Source: Numida meleagris (taxonomy: Eukaryota > Chordata > Aves > Galliformes > Numididae). From it: DNA of 64,000 bases. Each line of letters starts with the position of its first letter. Positions within the stretch are counted from its first letter, which is position 1. The position numbers were made by a program, and so were the translations under genes. The stretch spans positions 65,592,802-65,656,801 of the forward strand of contig NC_034413.1 of assembly GCF_002078875.1 (NCBI RefSeq), in the 5' to 3' direction. Shown in pieces: positions 50,701-63,460 of this stretch. The notes under the pieces were generated by a model. The model had not been told where the DNA came from, searched no databases, and saw nothing but the letters and a program-made list of their open reading frames with translations.

Positions 50701-53700
50701 TTTCTCTTGACACTGATAATTTCAGTTGCTGTATTCTGTGGAACATGGAGAGAGCTGCCTGCAAAATAAGGGAACCTGGAAGACCTTGGATTTGTGAAAG
50801 TGTTTTCTCTAGGTTTGGCACGGGTAGGAGTTTCATTCTGTCTGCCACTTGAGTAGCAGTTTTGGTTCGTTTGCTGTGCTCAGGTGCTTGATTTTTGAAT
50901 TCAGAACGTATGAGCAGGATTGATCTGGTACAACTGGCAAAGAGAACATTTTTTACAAGATGTATCCTTTTAATGTGGGAAGGGATGTTAATCACGAGCA
51001 GACCCTGGACACTTGTGGACTGTGTGGTCAGAAGCCAAAGAACACTTTAAGTTACCAGCAGCATGCTGAAACTCTGAAATACGAAATCAGTGGATAATTT
51101 TCATAGGTCACGCTCTTTCCCATAAACCAAACTCATCTGTTCTCCTGAGGGGAGACAGAACAACTGGGCTGACTTCTCATTATCTCTTCCTATGGCGTAT
51201 CCTTATTGAATTACTGCCAGGTAGATGCAGCAGCTGCTCATCAAGCCACTGCAGGACTCCTCTGTTAATTGAACTGTAATGGGGGTGACAGCAGGGGAGG
51301 TCAGGATGATGGGACCGGTGATGTAACATGAACTCTGGTAAGAACAACTGGCACGAGCAATTGACCTTGCTTAAATAATATTATGCTAAGGGCTTTTATC
51401 AGTTGATGTCAGGATGATTATTTTTTCATATCAAAGCTGCGATAGTGTCAGAGACCCCCACGTGAATCATATTCAATTGTGTTCAGGGCAAGTATATTTC
51501 TCACCTTAAAGAGAATGGAGTTTCCTACGTGATAAAATACAGTGAGTGACTAACCAGCTATGGGAGAAAACAATGGGAATGGAAAAGGTAACAGACAAAG
51601 TTTTTAAATAGGTATCTGGTTTTACTTAACTGATTGCTCCAATTTACCTGAAGGGTGGCATTAGCCTTTCTACTTGCATTTATGGCATTTTAATTTTTTT
51701 TGTTGTTGTCATGCTCAGTTAATCTTGGGGTGAAAGCAAGTCCAGAAAGAAATGTGCAGATTTTATTCATGTCTTTGATATGAAAAACATATTCCTACAT
51801 CCGATTCTGAGGCTCTCGAAGTGTGTGGAAGTGACTGAGTTCAAGGCATGCATCCTGATGCCCATTCTGAGCCAGAGCATAAATCTGGCATTTCTTCCTC
51901 TCCAGAGGAGGTGATATGAAGTGTGCATCTTCAGCACGAGCTCCTTATTCCTGGGTCCTGCCAGGGCAGGTGGGGGAATGAGGTCAGCAAAGCCCTTCCC
52001 GGAGATGCTCGCACAGTGACACGAGGCAGTTGGCTGCAAGCAGTGGCTTGCACGTTTCTGAAAACCTATGTAAAAACCACCACCACTTTTTATTACAAGC
52101 CATGAATTACATTGTGTTACTCCGAATGTGTAGGAGTAAGTCTGCAGGGCAGTTACCAAAAGTTGGTTGGTTTCATAGTGCAATGTGTGCATGCTGGCAT
52201 CAGTACGTATTTTTTTTTCTTTTTTAATAACCCCTTTACTTAACGTGGTCTTTGTGGGCCAGTTGTCACTAATGACTGGGAAATGCGTTACAAAGAAGAG
52301 AGGGAAGCAAAATGAAGTAATCAATAGCCAGGCATCACACAACGTCTTTCAGCTCATTGACAGCTGTAGTTATAACCATTTGAAGTGTGTATTCTTACAC
52401 AAGACCTGACCGCACAGTTGGTTTTATTTTTCCAGTAGAAATAATGAAGCCTGTGTTGTAGGAGCTCTCATCGCATCACTTTGCTGGTGATTCCTGGTAG
52501 GCAATGGAGAGCCACTCCTGTGTCAATCAGTGGTGGCTGATGGCAGCACCTGTGACTTTGGGAGTGTTGCTGGGTGTGCACTGTGCTCTCCTTTCTCATT
52601 CCCATGAGTTCATACTTGGATGTGTTGAAATAATCCGCCTTCTGCCATCAGCTGCTTGGGATAAATGTTTGTTCCCACACTTTGGAAGTAAGGTTTTCAA
52701 ATGGGATTTATCTTGTGGATGTGTGTGTGTGTCTGTGCACATAAACTTATTTGCATGTCAACTACAGCAGGGCGGTTCAAACAGTCAAGTGGTGATGACT
52801 GGATATACAGAAGCATAAACATTGCAGAAAATACATTGTTCTTAATGGAAGCACAGTGTCAGAAGGAAAATGTCATGCATTCAGGAGACATTGAGCTTGC
52901 CCTCTGCCTATATTTAGCCAAGTAGGAGAGCAGGCTGTGGGTCAGGGCTGTGCTAGCCATCACCAATACGTAGGGATCAGTTTTGAACCTCTACTTACTC
53001 TCCCCAGAACTGAGAAACAAAGTGAAATTGTGACGTTTTCCTGCCTGTGTTCAGTTAATTTATTTTGTCAGGTGTGTAGGTGTGTGTATGCTCTGCTTGC
53101 TGCCTGAAATCCTGGCACACAAATGCCCACCCTGCAGCCAGGAGGGAGCTGCTGTCCCCATCCTGCTCCATGCTACTTGCTCGTGCTGTTCTGACCTTGT
53201 GTTGAAGGCAGATAAACCCTGTGGAGTGGCCATATTCCACTAAGGAGGGGAAAAAAAAAAAAACCCTGACCTCCAACCTGCGATACCCTATTAATGTCAA
53301 ATAATATAAAGTAATATCAGAACGTAAAAGGAAATCGCTGCAGTAAAGCAATTTAATTTCTGTGAACTGAAAGCACTTGAATGGAAGTGCTGGGGAAATT
53401 TGCTGTTGTTCCTGCAGCAGAGGTTATGAGGTGCTTTTTTTCCCCTTCTTTTTTTTTTTTTTAAACTCTGCTGCACTGTAATTGGTGACTTTGAAGCTTT
53501 CAGTTGTTTCCAGTGGGAACGATCATGCTGCTGAAGTAGAGAGCTTGCTCTGCTGAGTCTGATTTTCAGGCTTGCCTGTTAAAGGAAAATAATTTCAAAT
53601 ACTGGTTTTCAAAAGGTATTATATTGCTGAATGTGCATTATATGCAATGTTTAGCCAGTGAAATGAGAATAATCCTCTTTGAACAACAACTTGCATTTTC

Positions 53701-54554
53701 TGAACTGGTGTTGGAAGCAGTGCCAGCTGCCTTTGCCTTTGTCTGCCTAATTGCAATTTAACAGTAATCCAAGACCTGTGCAACTGTGACTGCAGTTCTT
53801 TGATAGAGCTGAGTATGAAAGGACCTTTGGTTCATCTGCTGCCAATGATGAAAGCCACTGCGCAACAGTGTATTGATAAGAGCCTCAAACTTTTCTCTAA
53901 CCAGTGGAAACTAAACAAAAAGAAACTTGTGTTCCTCCAAAGCTGTCAGGTTTCGCTGTTGCTGCGTTGTGCTGTGCTGGCTGCAGGCTTGCAGTGAGCA
54001 GCCATCCACGTGTAGGTGCTAAAAGCTTCTGCAGGTTTGGGGCTGGTGCCATATGTTTGCAGGAGAAGTGTCCGCTGAGGGCTGTCAGATGCAAAGATCT
54101 CCTTGGGCTGGCTCAGGAGGTGTGGAAGCAGCAAATTGCTGGTGACGGGGCACGTATAGCAAGAAGTGTTATTTGTGCACGCTCTGTTCCTTTGCACCCT
54201 GGGCGTTTGGCATCAGCTGCTTGTCAGAGGCAGGATCTGTGCCTTTGCAGAAGTTTGCTTTGACTTGCTGCAGCCGTTCTTGTTATTTAGTTAAACATGT
54301 GACAGTGCACAAGCAGCGTGAAAAGGTTGCTGAAAAGTTATTGGGCACTTTCTGTGTTCTGCTTCTCAGAAAGAAATCAATGCCTGAGTTCACAAGAGAA
54401 ACCTATTGACAGTCCTGAGCATTTTGATCTTAATTGCTCTGTGCTTGTTCCTGCTGTGAGGAGTATGATAATAGTTTGAAGAACATTTGTGAAGGTAAAT
54501 GAGCGCACTTTGAGCGCTAAGACAGGATGAGTAGAGCACCAAAAGGTCTGCGGC

Positions 54555-54587
54555 AGTTAAATACCATTGAGTAGTTAAATACCATTG
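54555..54587. repeat. Tandem duplication, 18-bp period
   Basis: agttaaataccattg occurs exactly at 54555-54569 and again at 54573-54587, separated by three bases. The lack of differences suggests a recent slippage or duplication event. Confidence 0.9.
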
Positions 54588-54733
54588 GCTAACATTTGGA
54601 CACGTGTTGGGTCTCGTGGTGACTGGTTTCTGGGGAAGGAAATGTCAGGGTACTGCTGGACATCTCTGGGCACCTGGTGGAGCTTCACATCCTCAGCTCT
54701 GAAAACAGTGCAAGCCATGCACATTGCATGTAT

Positions 54734-54895
54734 GGATGGTGGATGCCCCATCCCTGGGGACGTTCAAGGTCAGGCAGGACCAAGCTCTGAGCAACCAGGT
54801 CTGGCTGTAGGTGGCTCTGCTTGCTGCATGAGAGTTGGACCAGGTGAGCATTAAAGGTCCCTTCCATCTCAAAAGATTCCGTGATTCTATGTCTG
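54734..54895 (+). mobile_element. CR1 LINE, 5'-truncated copy
   Basis: It begins at 'tggatggtggatgccccatc' and continues with 'ttcaaggtcaggcaggacc', 'gagagttggaccaggtgag' and 'ggtcccttccatctcaaaag'. It ends at 'ccgtgattctatg', a well-preserved CR1 3' terminus on the + strand. Only the 3' UTR remains. Confidence 0.95.
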
Positions 54896-56150
54896 CGTGA
54901 AAGTGAGGCCAGTTCTGCTTCAGCTGCACGGAACTGGCCTTCTGAACTGAGTTCCTCAGCAAAGTGAAATCATATATGTTTTGGTACTGAGAGTCGAGTG
55001 AGTTTCCGTAGAGTACGCTGGGAGCGCTTAGCCTGAACGAGATGCAGCCCAAGTGCCATTTCACAGCACAGTTCTGCTCTATCAGTGTTTTAATTAAAGT
55101 CATTCTACTGATGGAAAGTCTATTCTCTGGTGTTTTCTTTAATGTAGTCATAATGCATCAGTTTGAGCTCCCTTGCTGGAACATTTTTCATTATAATCCA
55201 CTTGGCTAAGTTTATAATTAAACTTCTAAATTCAAACCTGCTTTTATTGCATTTTTGGGATAGATGAAAGCTAAAGTAGGAAAACTTAGGGTTCCTGGGT
55301 TTTACCCCCAAACAAATCAGTGCAAGTTAAGAAGCAACTCATCGGCAGTATGGGAATTTCATACTCTTGCTTTCAATCCCCAGGATCTTCTGTAGCTTTG
55401 AGGCAAGAAACAGATGTAGCTGAATAGAAGAAAAAAGATGAAATAATTAAGATTTGTGCAATTTGACTTTGGAGGTCACCAAAATACCTGGGCTGTTGAA
55501 TACAGCTGATAAAGACAGGGCCTACCTATGAAGGCTTTCATAATTGGATGTCAAGAAAAATTGTTCCAGGGACCAGCTGGACCATGAGGCTGCCTGGGGC
55601 AGGAGGAGGCTCCTCAGCTTGTCTGCTGCTTGCTTATGGTCCTCTTCCATGTGCTGCTGTGTTAGCACCAGGGGTTATTTCAGGCATTATTCAACCTTAC
55701 AGTTACTGTAGCAAACTACCAAGGAATTATGGGGTTTAATATTTTGATTCTTGTTGGTTGATTGCATGGGACAAAAGTTTAGCTCATTCACACAGTATGT
55801 TTATATCCAGGGTTGTCTGACATCCTCCTGGAATAAGACTAAATGTTCTTAGCTGAGGTTTGTAGATGATGAAGGAGAGATGCAGCAAATCAAGCAACTG
55901 TTCCTGTATATGCAAAGTCACGTAATGCTTGTTTTCTAGGTGGAAATAAAAGCAACTTAAAATAACTCTGTTCATCATTTAAAAAAAAAAAATAAATTGG
56001 AGAACATGCACCTACACCTGTGTCATATGCATATGTGCACTTGTGCCTTAGCATCTGTTCCTGCTTTGTGTGCACCTGTGAAGGTGTTTTCACTTTGTTA
56101 AGCTCAGTACCTGGAGAAGTAGCATCAGCATGGCAGTGTCTATCCAGCAA
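54896..56150. other. Unannotated stretch between CR1 copies
   Basis: No gene was recognised. An A-rich run lies near 55979-55991. The open frames are short and unrelated to known families. Confidence 0.5.
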
Positions 56151-56330
56151 TCATAGAATCATTGGAGTTGGAAGGGTCCTTTAAGGCTGTCTGCTCCAAA
56201 CTCTCTGGTGTGAACAGGGGCACCCGCAGCTCGATCAGGTGCTCAGAGCCCTGTCCAGCCTGAGCTTGAGTGTCTCCAGGGATGGGGCATCCACCACCCC
56301 TCTGGGCAACCTGTCCCAGTGCTTCACTAA
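56151..56330 (-). mobile_element. CR1 LINE on the minus strand
   Basis: Read on the + strand it opens with 'tcatagaatcattggagttg' (complement of the CR1 3' end). It continues through 'gcacccgcagctcgatcagg', 'cctgtccagcctgagcttga' and 'ggatggggcatccaccaccc', and stops near 'ctgtcccagtgcttcac'. Landmark order and orientation show a 5'-truncated CR1 3' region inserted in reverse. It is among the better preserved copies here. Confidence 0.96.
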
Positions 56331-57202
56331 ATGAGACTGATGCTCTGCCTTTGCTGCTGCAGCCCGGCTTTCTGCTAGTTCGGGACAGAACAGTTAGCTT
56401 TATGGATAGCAGCTTTCCCGCAAAGCAAGGCAGATTTTACTGGTATCTGTGGATACAGAGTACAATGGAAACGTCCACATTACCTAGGGATATCACAAGG
56501 AGTGGGTTTGTGCTGTGCGTGCTAGGAAAATGGTTATGTAATTACTGCTTATGTTGACGTTAAGAAAATTTATGCATGATTAATGATGCTTATCTTTGTG
56601 CTAGACATCTACTAAATGATTTATAGCCAGCTAGAAGGGCTGCAGTTTTTTCTGTTGGTGCTGCTGCTTAGTGTTTGGGATGATTCTAATTGCATGGTAT
56701 GTTTTAAATGGAGAGTGCCACCCAGGTGTCCGTGTAAGCATTTCCATCTCAGACAAATATAAGTAGGTCAGGTTTACCTGTGGTGGGGGGAGGTCACGGC
56801 TCCCAGCGAACACGGGGAATTTAATTGGTGTACGACAAGGCTGAAATCGCATCTTTGGTTTGGATCAGTTCAGGTTGATCGTTTTCTAAGTTCAGTTACA
56901 AATACTGTGCAAGTCCACGTTAGAGCAGAGCCAGACTGCATTTTCTGAAATCACTGAAATGCTGCAGGGTGCTTGAAGAAACGTCTGTGCCGTGGAAGCT
57001 GCAGGAACGCAACTGCTCCCTGCTCCACAGTGCAGCGTGTGTGGATGGGGGGCTAAGAATGAGGCTGGCAGTCTGACTTGGAGTCATCTGCCTCCTAGCA
57101 CTTTCCAGAGCTGGCGGCTGTCTGACAGCGGCTGGGAAGCAGGAGCAGCTGTGCAGAGCTTTCTTCCATCCCCAGCTAAGCAGGGATCAGGCTAGGATAC
57201 TT
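56331..57202. other. Unannotated stretch between CR1 copies
   Basis: There is no recognisable gene, RNA or repeat. The short open frames are not supported by any motif. Confidence 0.5.
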
Positions 57203-57368
57203 CACTGGTGTGTAACAGGCTGCCCAGAGAGGTTGTGGAGTCTCCTTCTCTGGAGGTGTTTAAGACCTGTCTGGATGCCTGCCTGTGCAACCTACTGTAG
57301 GAACCTGCTTCAGCAGCAGGGGGGTTGGACTAGATGATCTCTAGAAGTCCCTTTCAGCCATTACACCT
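57203..57368 (+). mobile_element. CR1 LINE, 5'-truncated copy
   Basis: Landmarks are 'caggctgcccagagaggttg', 'tggagtctccttctctggag', 'aagacctgtctggatgcctg', 'ggttggactagatgatctct' and 'agtccctttcagcc', ending near 'acacctaatctg'. This is the 3' UTR of a CR1 copy on the + strand. The wording differs from the 31872 and 43739 copies, so it is probably another subfamily. Confidence 0.95.
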
Positions 57369-60300
57369 AATCTGCTTTATCTGAGTGTTTCTGAGCATGA
57401 TTCCATACAAACCAAACAAAACGAAAGGGATGCTTGTGTCCAACCCTCCAAACACACACAGGAAAAAAAACAATAGCTCATTATTTAGTTTTGTGAGAGT
57501 CTATTAGTGCAGACAGGCGCTTGGCCAGAGTGCTAGGATGTGAATACACCTCGGTAATCAGCTGTGGAGAAGCACTATGTGTTTTGTGGTGAAACACATC
57601 TCAAACATATTTCAGCAGTTGCACGAATTTAATCACGAGAGGACTCAGTAGAGTCGGTCTTTAAAATGTAAGTTTCAGGTTTTTTCCCTTTCCTGTTTTT
57701 TTTTTTTTCCTCTATATTTGCCAGTTAAAGCTGACCATGCTGGCACATGTGGGAGCTGAGATATACTGTGACTAAATTTGATGTGAAGTCTTGGTGGCCT
57801 TCGTAATGTAACTTATTCATGTCTCTGTAGATAGCATATGTTGCCTGTGCAATATTTTTTTATCGTATCAGGACAGAGCAGCCACTGTTCCAAATTGTGT
57901 TATGTGAACCTAGCTATGCAGAAAATCTTCATTGTGCTTACTGTGGTGTAAATCAGTGGGCTCTGTTCAGCCCTGCTGGGGTAGGAGAGATTAGAATCAG
58001 TCGCGTGGTGTCTAATTTATTTCTGTTTTTTCAGACTTAATGTCATCTCTGTTCTTGCTCCGTGGGGAGCAGCAGCCAGTTATCTTTGTAGGCTTCCTCG
58101 AAGAATGAGCATATGTGAAACCCCTTGTTTCGGGCAGGAGTTTGCTGCTCTTAGGTATTTACTGGGGCTTGCTGTCCCTTTGAATGCTGAGAAGATGACA
58201 GTGTGTTTAGGGAGCAGCTGATTAGCACTACTTGTGCTTCCTTAAAAACCTCGGCATTGTTGTCAGCTGCTGGGGGAAGTTTCCTTGCACTTGCCTGTTT
58301 GTTGCCCTGACTGTTCAGGATGCGGTTGTTTTTTTTATTGCATTCTTCAGCAACTGGAACGCTGCCCAGCAAATTCAGATGAGCATGGTCTGCACAGGGC
58401 TGGGGGCTGGCTCTGCTCCAGTACTTAAATCTGTGCATCTGAATAACTTCTGTGCTTGTATCGCGTTTTTGGGTGTGAACTGTGTTGGAGCCAGTGTCAC
58501 TTATTCCTTCCCTTTCCCTTGACAGGTCGGTGACCGTGTTCTGACTGCCGTACATGCTGACTGCAATGCTGATGGCACTGGGGGAGTTGCTCCTCCTCAG
58601 CTCTTCTGTGTGAGGTGAGCACCTGTCTGGATGGGAAAATAACTGTAGGATGCGTGAGGACCTCTCTCTCTAGGACTTTTCTGCTGTACTGGCACTGGGG
58701 TAACGTTGTTCCATTGAGCAATGAGCCTTCTGCATTTCAATTCTGAAGGATTCTCAGGGTTTATGGGCTTTGCATGAAGCCACCTGTGGTCTGTGTTGGG
58801 ACTCTGTGGGTTGCATTCTAAATCTAATGTGAAATGCTGAATTAATGTAGAAGACGTTAGAAATGCAATAGGCCTGTTAATGTTGCCTGAGTTCTTGTAT
58901 TTGGTCAACTTGATGGGCTTTCAGGCCTCACTGTTTGCTGTTCATCTGAAATGCAAGAATGAACTAAACCAGGTAACAGAACATTGTATCCTCCACTGTA
59001 GTTAGTCAATACCTGATTATATTTAATTGCATGAATTTATCGTGATAGAAACTGTTTCAAAGTAATTTAAATGCAGCTTGAAATGACAGTCTATTCAGAA
59101 TGTACTATTTTTGGGTTTATCTTCAGTTTCTTATCAAGAACAATGCTGTGTATTATGCATTATGACAATGTTGCTTTTCAAAAGGTTAGGAACATAATGG
59201 AATTTTCTGGACTAAACTTCTAATAACCGATAATTTTAATGGAAATCACCAAGATTATGGTAGTGAAGACCAATCTTGAAGACAGGTGTTATCTCTCTGT
59301 TTCCTCCAATACAGATGTGACATTTTTACCTGTGAAAGTAGGACAAATCAATTACAAGTAAAAATATATTAAGAATTTAAGCACTATATAAATACAGAAA
59401 GTGTTACATAAGAAAAAATTGGCTTAGATTTACTCCAGAAACTTGCTCTTGTTTAATGTGGCATGTAGCATGGGCCAGCATTTTTTTGGGGTGTCAGAAC
59501 TCTTCCCATGTGAATGTGGATTAATCCAGAATCCCTCCAAAGTTATGCAAAACAAAATATTTACCTAAGTAAGTGCCTAGTTGCTCTTTTTGTGGCGTGA
59601 GAGAAATGTTGGATGTTGAATGAGAGGTTGTGGGATTTGTGTGCTTCTCGTATTCTCTCATGCTTTGGAGCTTTTTCAATATATGTAAGCAATTTGGATG
59701 GTCACTGAAGCAGACATTTAGAAGTTGGGCTCCTGCTTTGTATGAGATCCAGAGGCATTCTTCATTGCTTCTGATGTAGTACAGTGATTATTTTAATGAA
59801 TTATGCAATGTGAAGCCACTCCAGCTACGGGACTTGGTACATTCCTGTCTCAGTTGCAGCATGGCTCTTCTGTTCACCTGAAGTGATGGAGGGCTTCATC
59901 AGAGGAACCTCCAGAGTATCTGGTTGTTGCTCTGGAGCTCAAAGATCAGGGTCTCAAACGCAAGGCCCAAATTGCAGAGAAATGCCTGAATAATATCAGC
60001 TTGTCTTCCAGGCTAGTCCATCAGGAGTGATAAGCAACATCTCTCTTCCCTGCTGAGTTTTGCGTGTTACTTTTGTGTCTCTTGTGTTAATACACAATGT
60101 GAAGCTAACCTAATTTCAGGTCTGTGTTTCAGCTGTCAGTGACCTTAAAACGTAGGACACGGAGTCTGTAGTGTCAGACTGTTACCAGATTCCTTGCCAT
60201 TTATTTGCATTGGCAGACTTCTTAAATTCTTAAGGACATTTAGCAACTTTTTTTTTCCTATTTGTTAATTTTAGGACTGAAGAAGACAAGAGACTGAATT

Positions 60301-60536
60301 ATCTGAATTATGCTTCTGCAACAGAACTGGGTTTCTCCTCGTTGGACATGGCAGAGCCTGGGGAAGTCTTTCGTTTTTTTTGTTTTCTTGATGTTGCAAG
60401 CAGCTGATCTGGAAGCCAGGAGAGGTCACCAGTTTGTCTGGAAAACAGGTAGGGAAGAGATGTGTTGGTTTACCTACTAGGTATTTCCTGAGTTGGAGAA
60501 TGGAGTGTCCTTCCTCCATGCTCTTCAGGTCTGTCT
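57369..60536. other. Unannotated stretch, probably intronic or intergenic
   Basis: No exon, RNA gene or interspersed repeat was recognised. The segment 58990-59420 is AT-rich and looks single-copy. Short A and T runs occur (near 57462, 57698 and 60250). Confidence 0.5.
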
Positions 60537-60779
60537 TCCCTTTTTTTTTTTTTTTTTTTTAAACCTGAGGGGCACTGGAATACAATTCTGGATTCCTTAA
60601 TGCTTGATACTTTTGCTTGATACAAATATTTTTGTCTGAATGCTGTTTCTTTTTTTTTATTTGTTCCCTTTTTTTTTTTTTTTTTTTAAACCTGAGGGGC
60701 ACTGGAATACAATTCTGGATTCCTTAATGCTTGATACTTTTGCTTGATACTGATAGCGTTGTCTGAATGCTGTTTCCTT
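60537..60779. repeat. Diverged tandem duplication, 127-bp period
   Basis: Two copies each consist of TCCC, a T run (20 and 19 T), then AAACCTGAGGGGCACTGG and the following sequence. The unique parts align at 60561-60650 and 60688-60777. The first 63 aligned columns are identical, five differences fall within the next eight columns, and the copies then agree again to column 89. No third copy is visible. The poly-T lead resembles the complement of a retrosequence poly-A tail, but no known element was recognised. Confidence 0.93.
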
Positions 60780-63332
60780 TGAAATATTTGACCATTTTTT
60801 GCTTTTTGAATGAAAAAGGCACAGCGGCGTCTTTCAGAATGAACTGGTTCAGAAGTTTTTGATTCATCTATTCAGAATGAACATCTGTTGGTAGATGTAG
60901 GGAATTAGCTCTGTAAGTCAGATTGGATACACACAGTGCTTTGGTGTTCAAAATCAGGCAGGTGAGACCTTTGGAAAGCTTTGTGAACACACTGATAATT
61001 GTGATCGGGTGATAGGGAGAAGGCAAATAAGAGATGGGATGATAGAAATGCATAAAGCTAAGCATGACACATTGTTTTGTAGCACGACAAAGCAATAAAG
61101 AATGTTCAACGAAATGGAAACATTGGTGAATTCAATAAATATTTAGTCAGAGAAAGTATCCATCAGAAATACACAGCTGAACCAGGGGCTTCAATGCCCT
61201 GGATGCTTTTGAGATTTGGCCTTTTATGACTGAGCAACAGAGCGGTTAAACTTGATGGGAAAAGTAATTTTCCTCTTTTTTTTAAAGAGGTATTTTTAAT
61301 TGTTGTTCTGTAAATTAAAGTTCTATATAAGCTAAGAGATTAATTAGCTGCATAATGAAGTGATTATTCTGGGATAGTTCTGTGCTTCTGGTTGGATCAA
61401 AGCTTTCCTGGCCACCAATTAAGTCCTGCTTGAGTACAATCTCATTCTATGTTTTTGAAGAATTTTTTTTTCCCGTTGTCTTGTATGTAAAATGAAGAGG
61501 AAACAACCAACAATATAAACCATCTTCCTCAGATTCTGTATCACATGTGTGATTTCTGAACAAACTTTGAAAGGCAGAGTTGTTTTCATAAAACAATGAA
61601 ATTTCTTCAGTGCGGTTTTACTTTGGTTCTGAATTGTTTTGTACCATCACCATTTAGAGGCGTGCACTGTGAGTCAAATTTAACTTGAGCTGATGGTTAC
61701 AGCTGACAGTAAAGTGTTATAGGTACTTCAAAGACTGAGGCAGCAGTAGTTAAAGCTGCAAGCAGGCAGTGGCACAAGTTTGCATGGACTCTGTGCTCTG
61801 AGCTCGTGGTGAATGTTCCTGGTCCAGAAGAAAATTGTGTTGGTTATCATGGTCCCACAGGGAAGCAGAAATATTGGAGATCTCCAGAGTAAATTTATAA
61901 GGCTTAAATCCTATCGGCATTTTGCTGTGCTTTATCTCACTGTGAATGGTTAGAGGTAGAAAACTTCTTTGTGTGAAATGTTTTCAGAATGAAAATACAC
62001 GCTTATGTTATGTGTGTGTGTAGTATGGTGTTGTTTTTAGACTTGATTTTTTCTTTTTTTTTCCCCCTAGGTAGAGTTAATTGTAAAGATATATTTTCCT
62101 TTCAAAAATTTGTAAGGAAGTGTTTTGGGAAGATCAGGAGAGTAACTTTAATGGATTGGATCCAGAGTCAGAGAGGTTAACAAAGCCTGTTACAGCAGGA
62201 TATTGCTAATAAAAGAACCCTGTGATTTAGACAATCAAGTTCTTGGCCTAATGAGATCTGTGGTGTATATAATAGAAAAAAATAATACTCTAGTTTGTGA
62301 GGGCTTGTGTGCTCAGTGTTTTAAAAATGAAGTAAAATAAAAGCACAGCACAGTGCACCTTAAACTGAGTAATGTTAATGTCAAAACTGAGCAGATTCTT
62401 TCTGATAGCAAGCAAACCTGCAGCTGCTGTCTTTTTTTAAATGAAAGGTTCTAATGAGCAATCCCTAAGGGGAAAAGAGATGAACTGTTTTGTTTTAAAA
62501 TCTTCAGTTGTGTTTTGCAAGTATGGCAAGTTAATTTACAAGTTGTGGAGATCATGGTACTGAAAGCTTTTACCTCAGGAATGAGTTTATATGTACTATA
62601 TTTAAAAAAAAAAAAGAAAGAAAAAGGCACTGTATTAGAGCTGAAGTTCATAAACCAGTCCTTTTTTTACCTAAATCCTTGGGTGCCTCTAATGAAGACT
62701 CATACATTTTCATGCTAGGGTTGATGGTCTTGGTATAGGTGAAAGCAATTGTATTGAAATCACTGCACGTACAGGAAGCAAAACAGAAGCTCAGGCTCAG
62801 TATCTTTTAAAGTTTAGGAACTTGGTAGTGTGCATTTTCCTTCTCTGTGGCCTGTCTTAGAACCAGTTATTTTTAGCTTTTGGTTTCTAGAGATGAAATA
62901 ATAGTATATCTAAACATCTCTATGCTGTCTCTTGGTTTCAAGACATTTCTTGTCAGATACTGATTTTGTGACTCCCAGCCTAACCATGAAAGCAATAAAT
63001 ATACCAATTAAATGACTCAACTACCTTAAATAGCGGATAATTTTCTGATGCTTGTTAACTAACAAAGCAGTTTTAGTGATATAATCTTGAGAAAATTTAA
63101 TTGGATTTAAAATCCTTGTAAATTAATATTGTTTAATGGGATACCAAATTAGCAATTAGCATATTTCACGAAGTTAATTTTATTCAGTTCTTGAATTGGT
63201 CCTAAAATGTCTGGAATTGACTTTTAAAACTCTGGATGGAATACTGACATACATATGAATCCACAACGTGACTTCTGTTGGTTTTTTTTTTTTTGGTTGT
63301 TTTCCTTTTTTTTTTTTTGAGGAGCTCTACGA
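60780..63332. other. Unannotated stretch before the last CR1
   Basis: No gene was recognised. A strong polypyrimidine tract with AG (about 62046-62071) precedes a 36-codon open stretch that ends at TAA near 62178, with no donor or family support. AT-rich, single-copy-looking sequence lies at 63000-63190. Two 13-base T runs lie at 63282-63294 and 63306-63318, just before the CR1. Confidence 0.5.
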
Positions 63333-63460
63333 GTATAGAATCATAGAATTAGCTAGGTTGGAAAAGACCTACAAGATCACCCAGTCCAACCATCCGCCTA
63401 CCACCAATAACCCCACTAAACCACGTCTCTCAACGCTATATCTAAAAGTTTCTTGAACAC
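63333..63460 (-). mobile_element. CR1 LINE on the minus strand
   Basis: It opens with 'tatagaatcatagaattagc' (complement of the repeated CR1 3' end). It continues with 'aggttggaaaagacctacaa', 'gatcacccagtccaacc' and 'cactaaaccacgtctctcaa', fading near 'tttcttgaacac'. Two T runs lie immediately to its left. Only about 128 bases of the 3' region remain. Confidence 0.94.

Larger units (their letters stand above)
44307..54733. other. Unannotated stretch, probably intronic or intergenic
   Basis: No exon or RNA gene was recognised. Features are limited to a pyrimidine tract (47010-47044), a small TG run (52720-52732), a purine-rich zone (49140-50700) and an 18-bp-period tandem duplication (54555-54587). 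A minus-strand open frame of 191 codons at 51767-52342 has no recognisable domain and is treated as chance. Confidence 0.5.

Noticed and set aside
51767..52342. Minus-strand open frame of 191 codons
   Set aside because: No domain, no splice or promoter context and no recognisable family. The composition is ordinary, so chance is the simpler explanation.
62046..62180. Strong polypyrimidine-AG acceptor followed by a 36-codon open stretch
   Set aside because: The bases after AG begin with GT, the frame soon ends at TAA and no donor or family match supports an exon.
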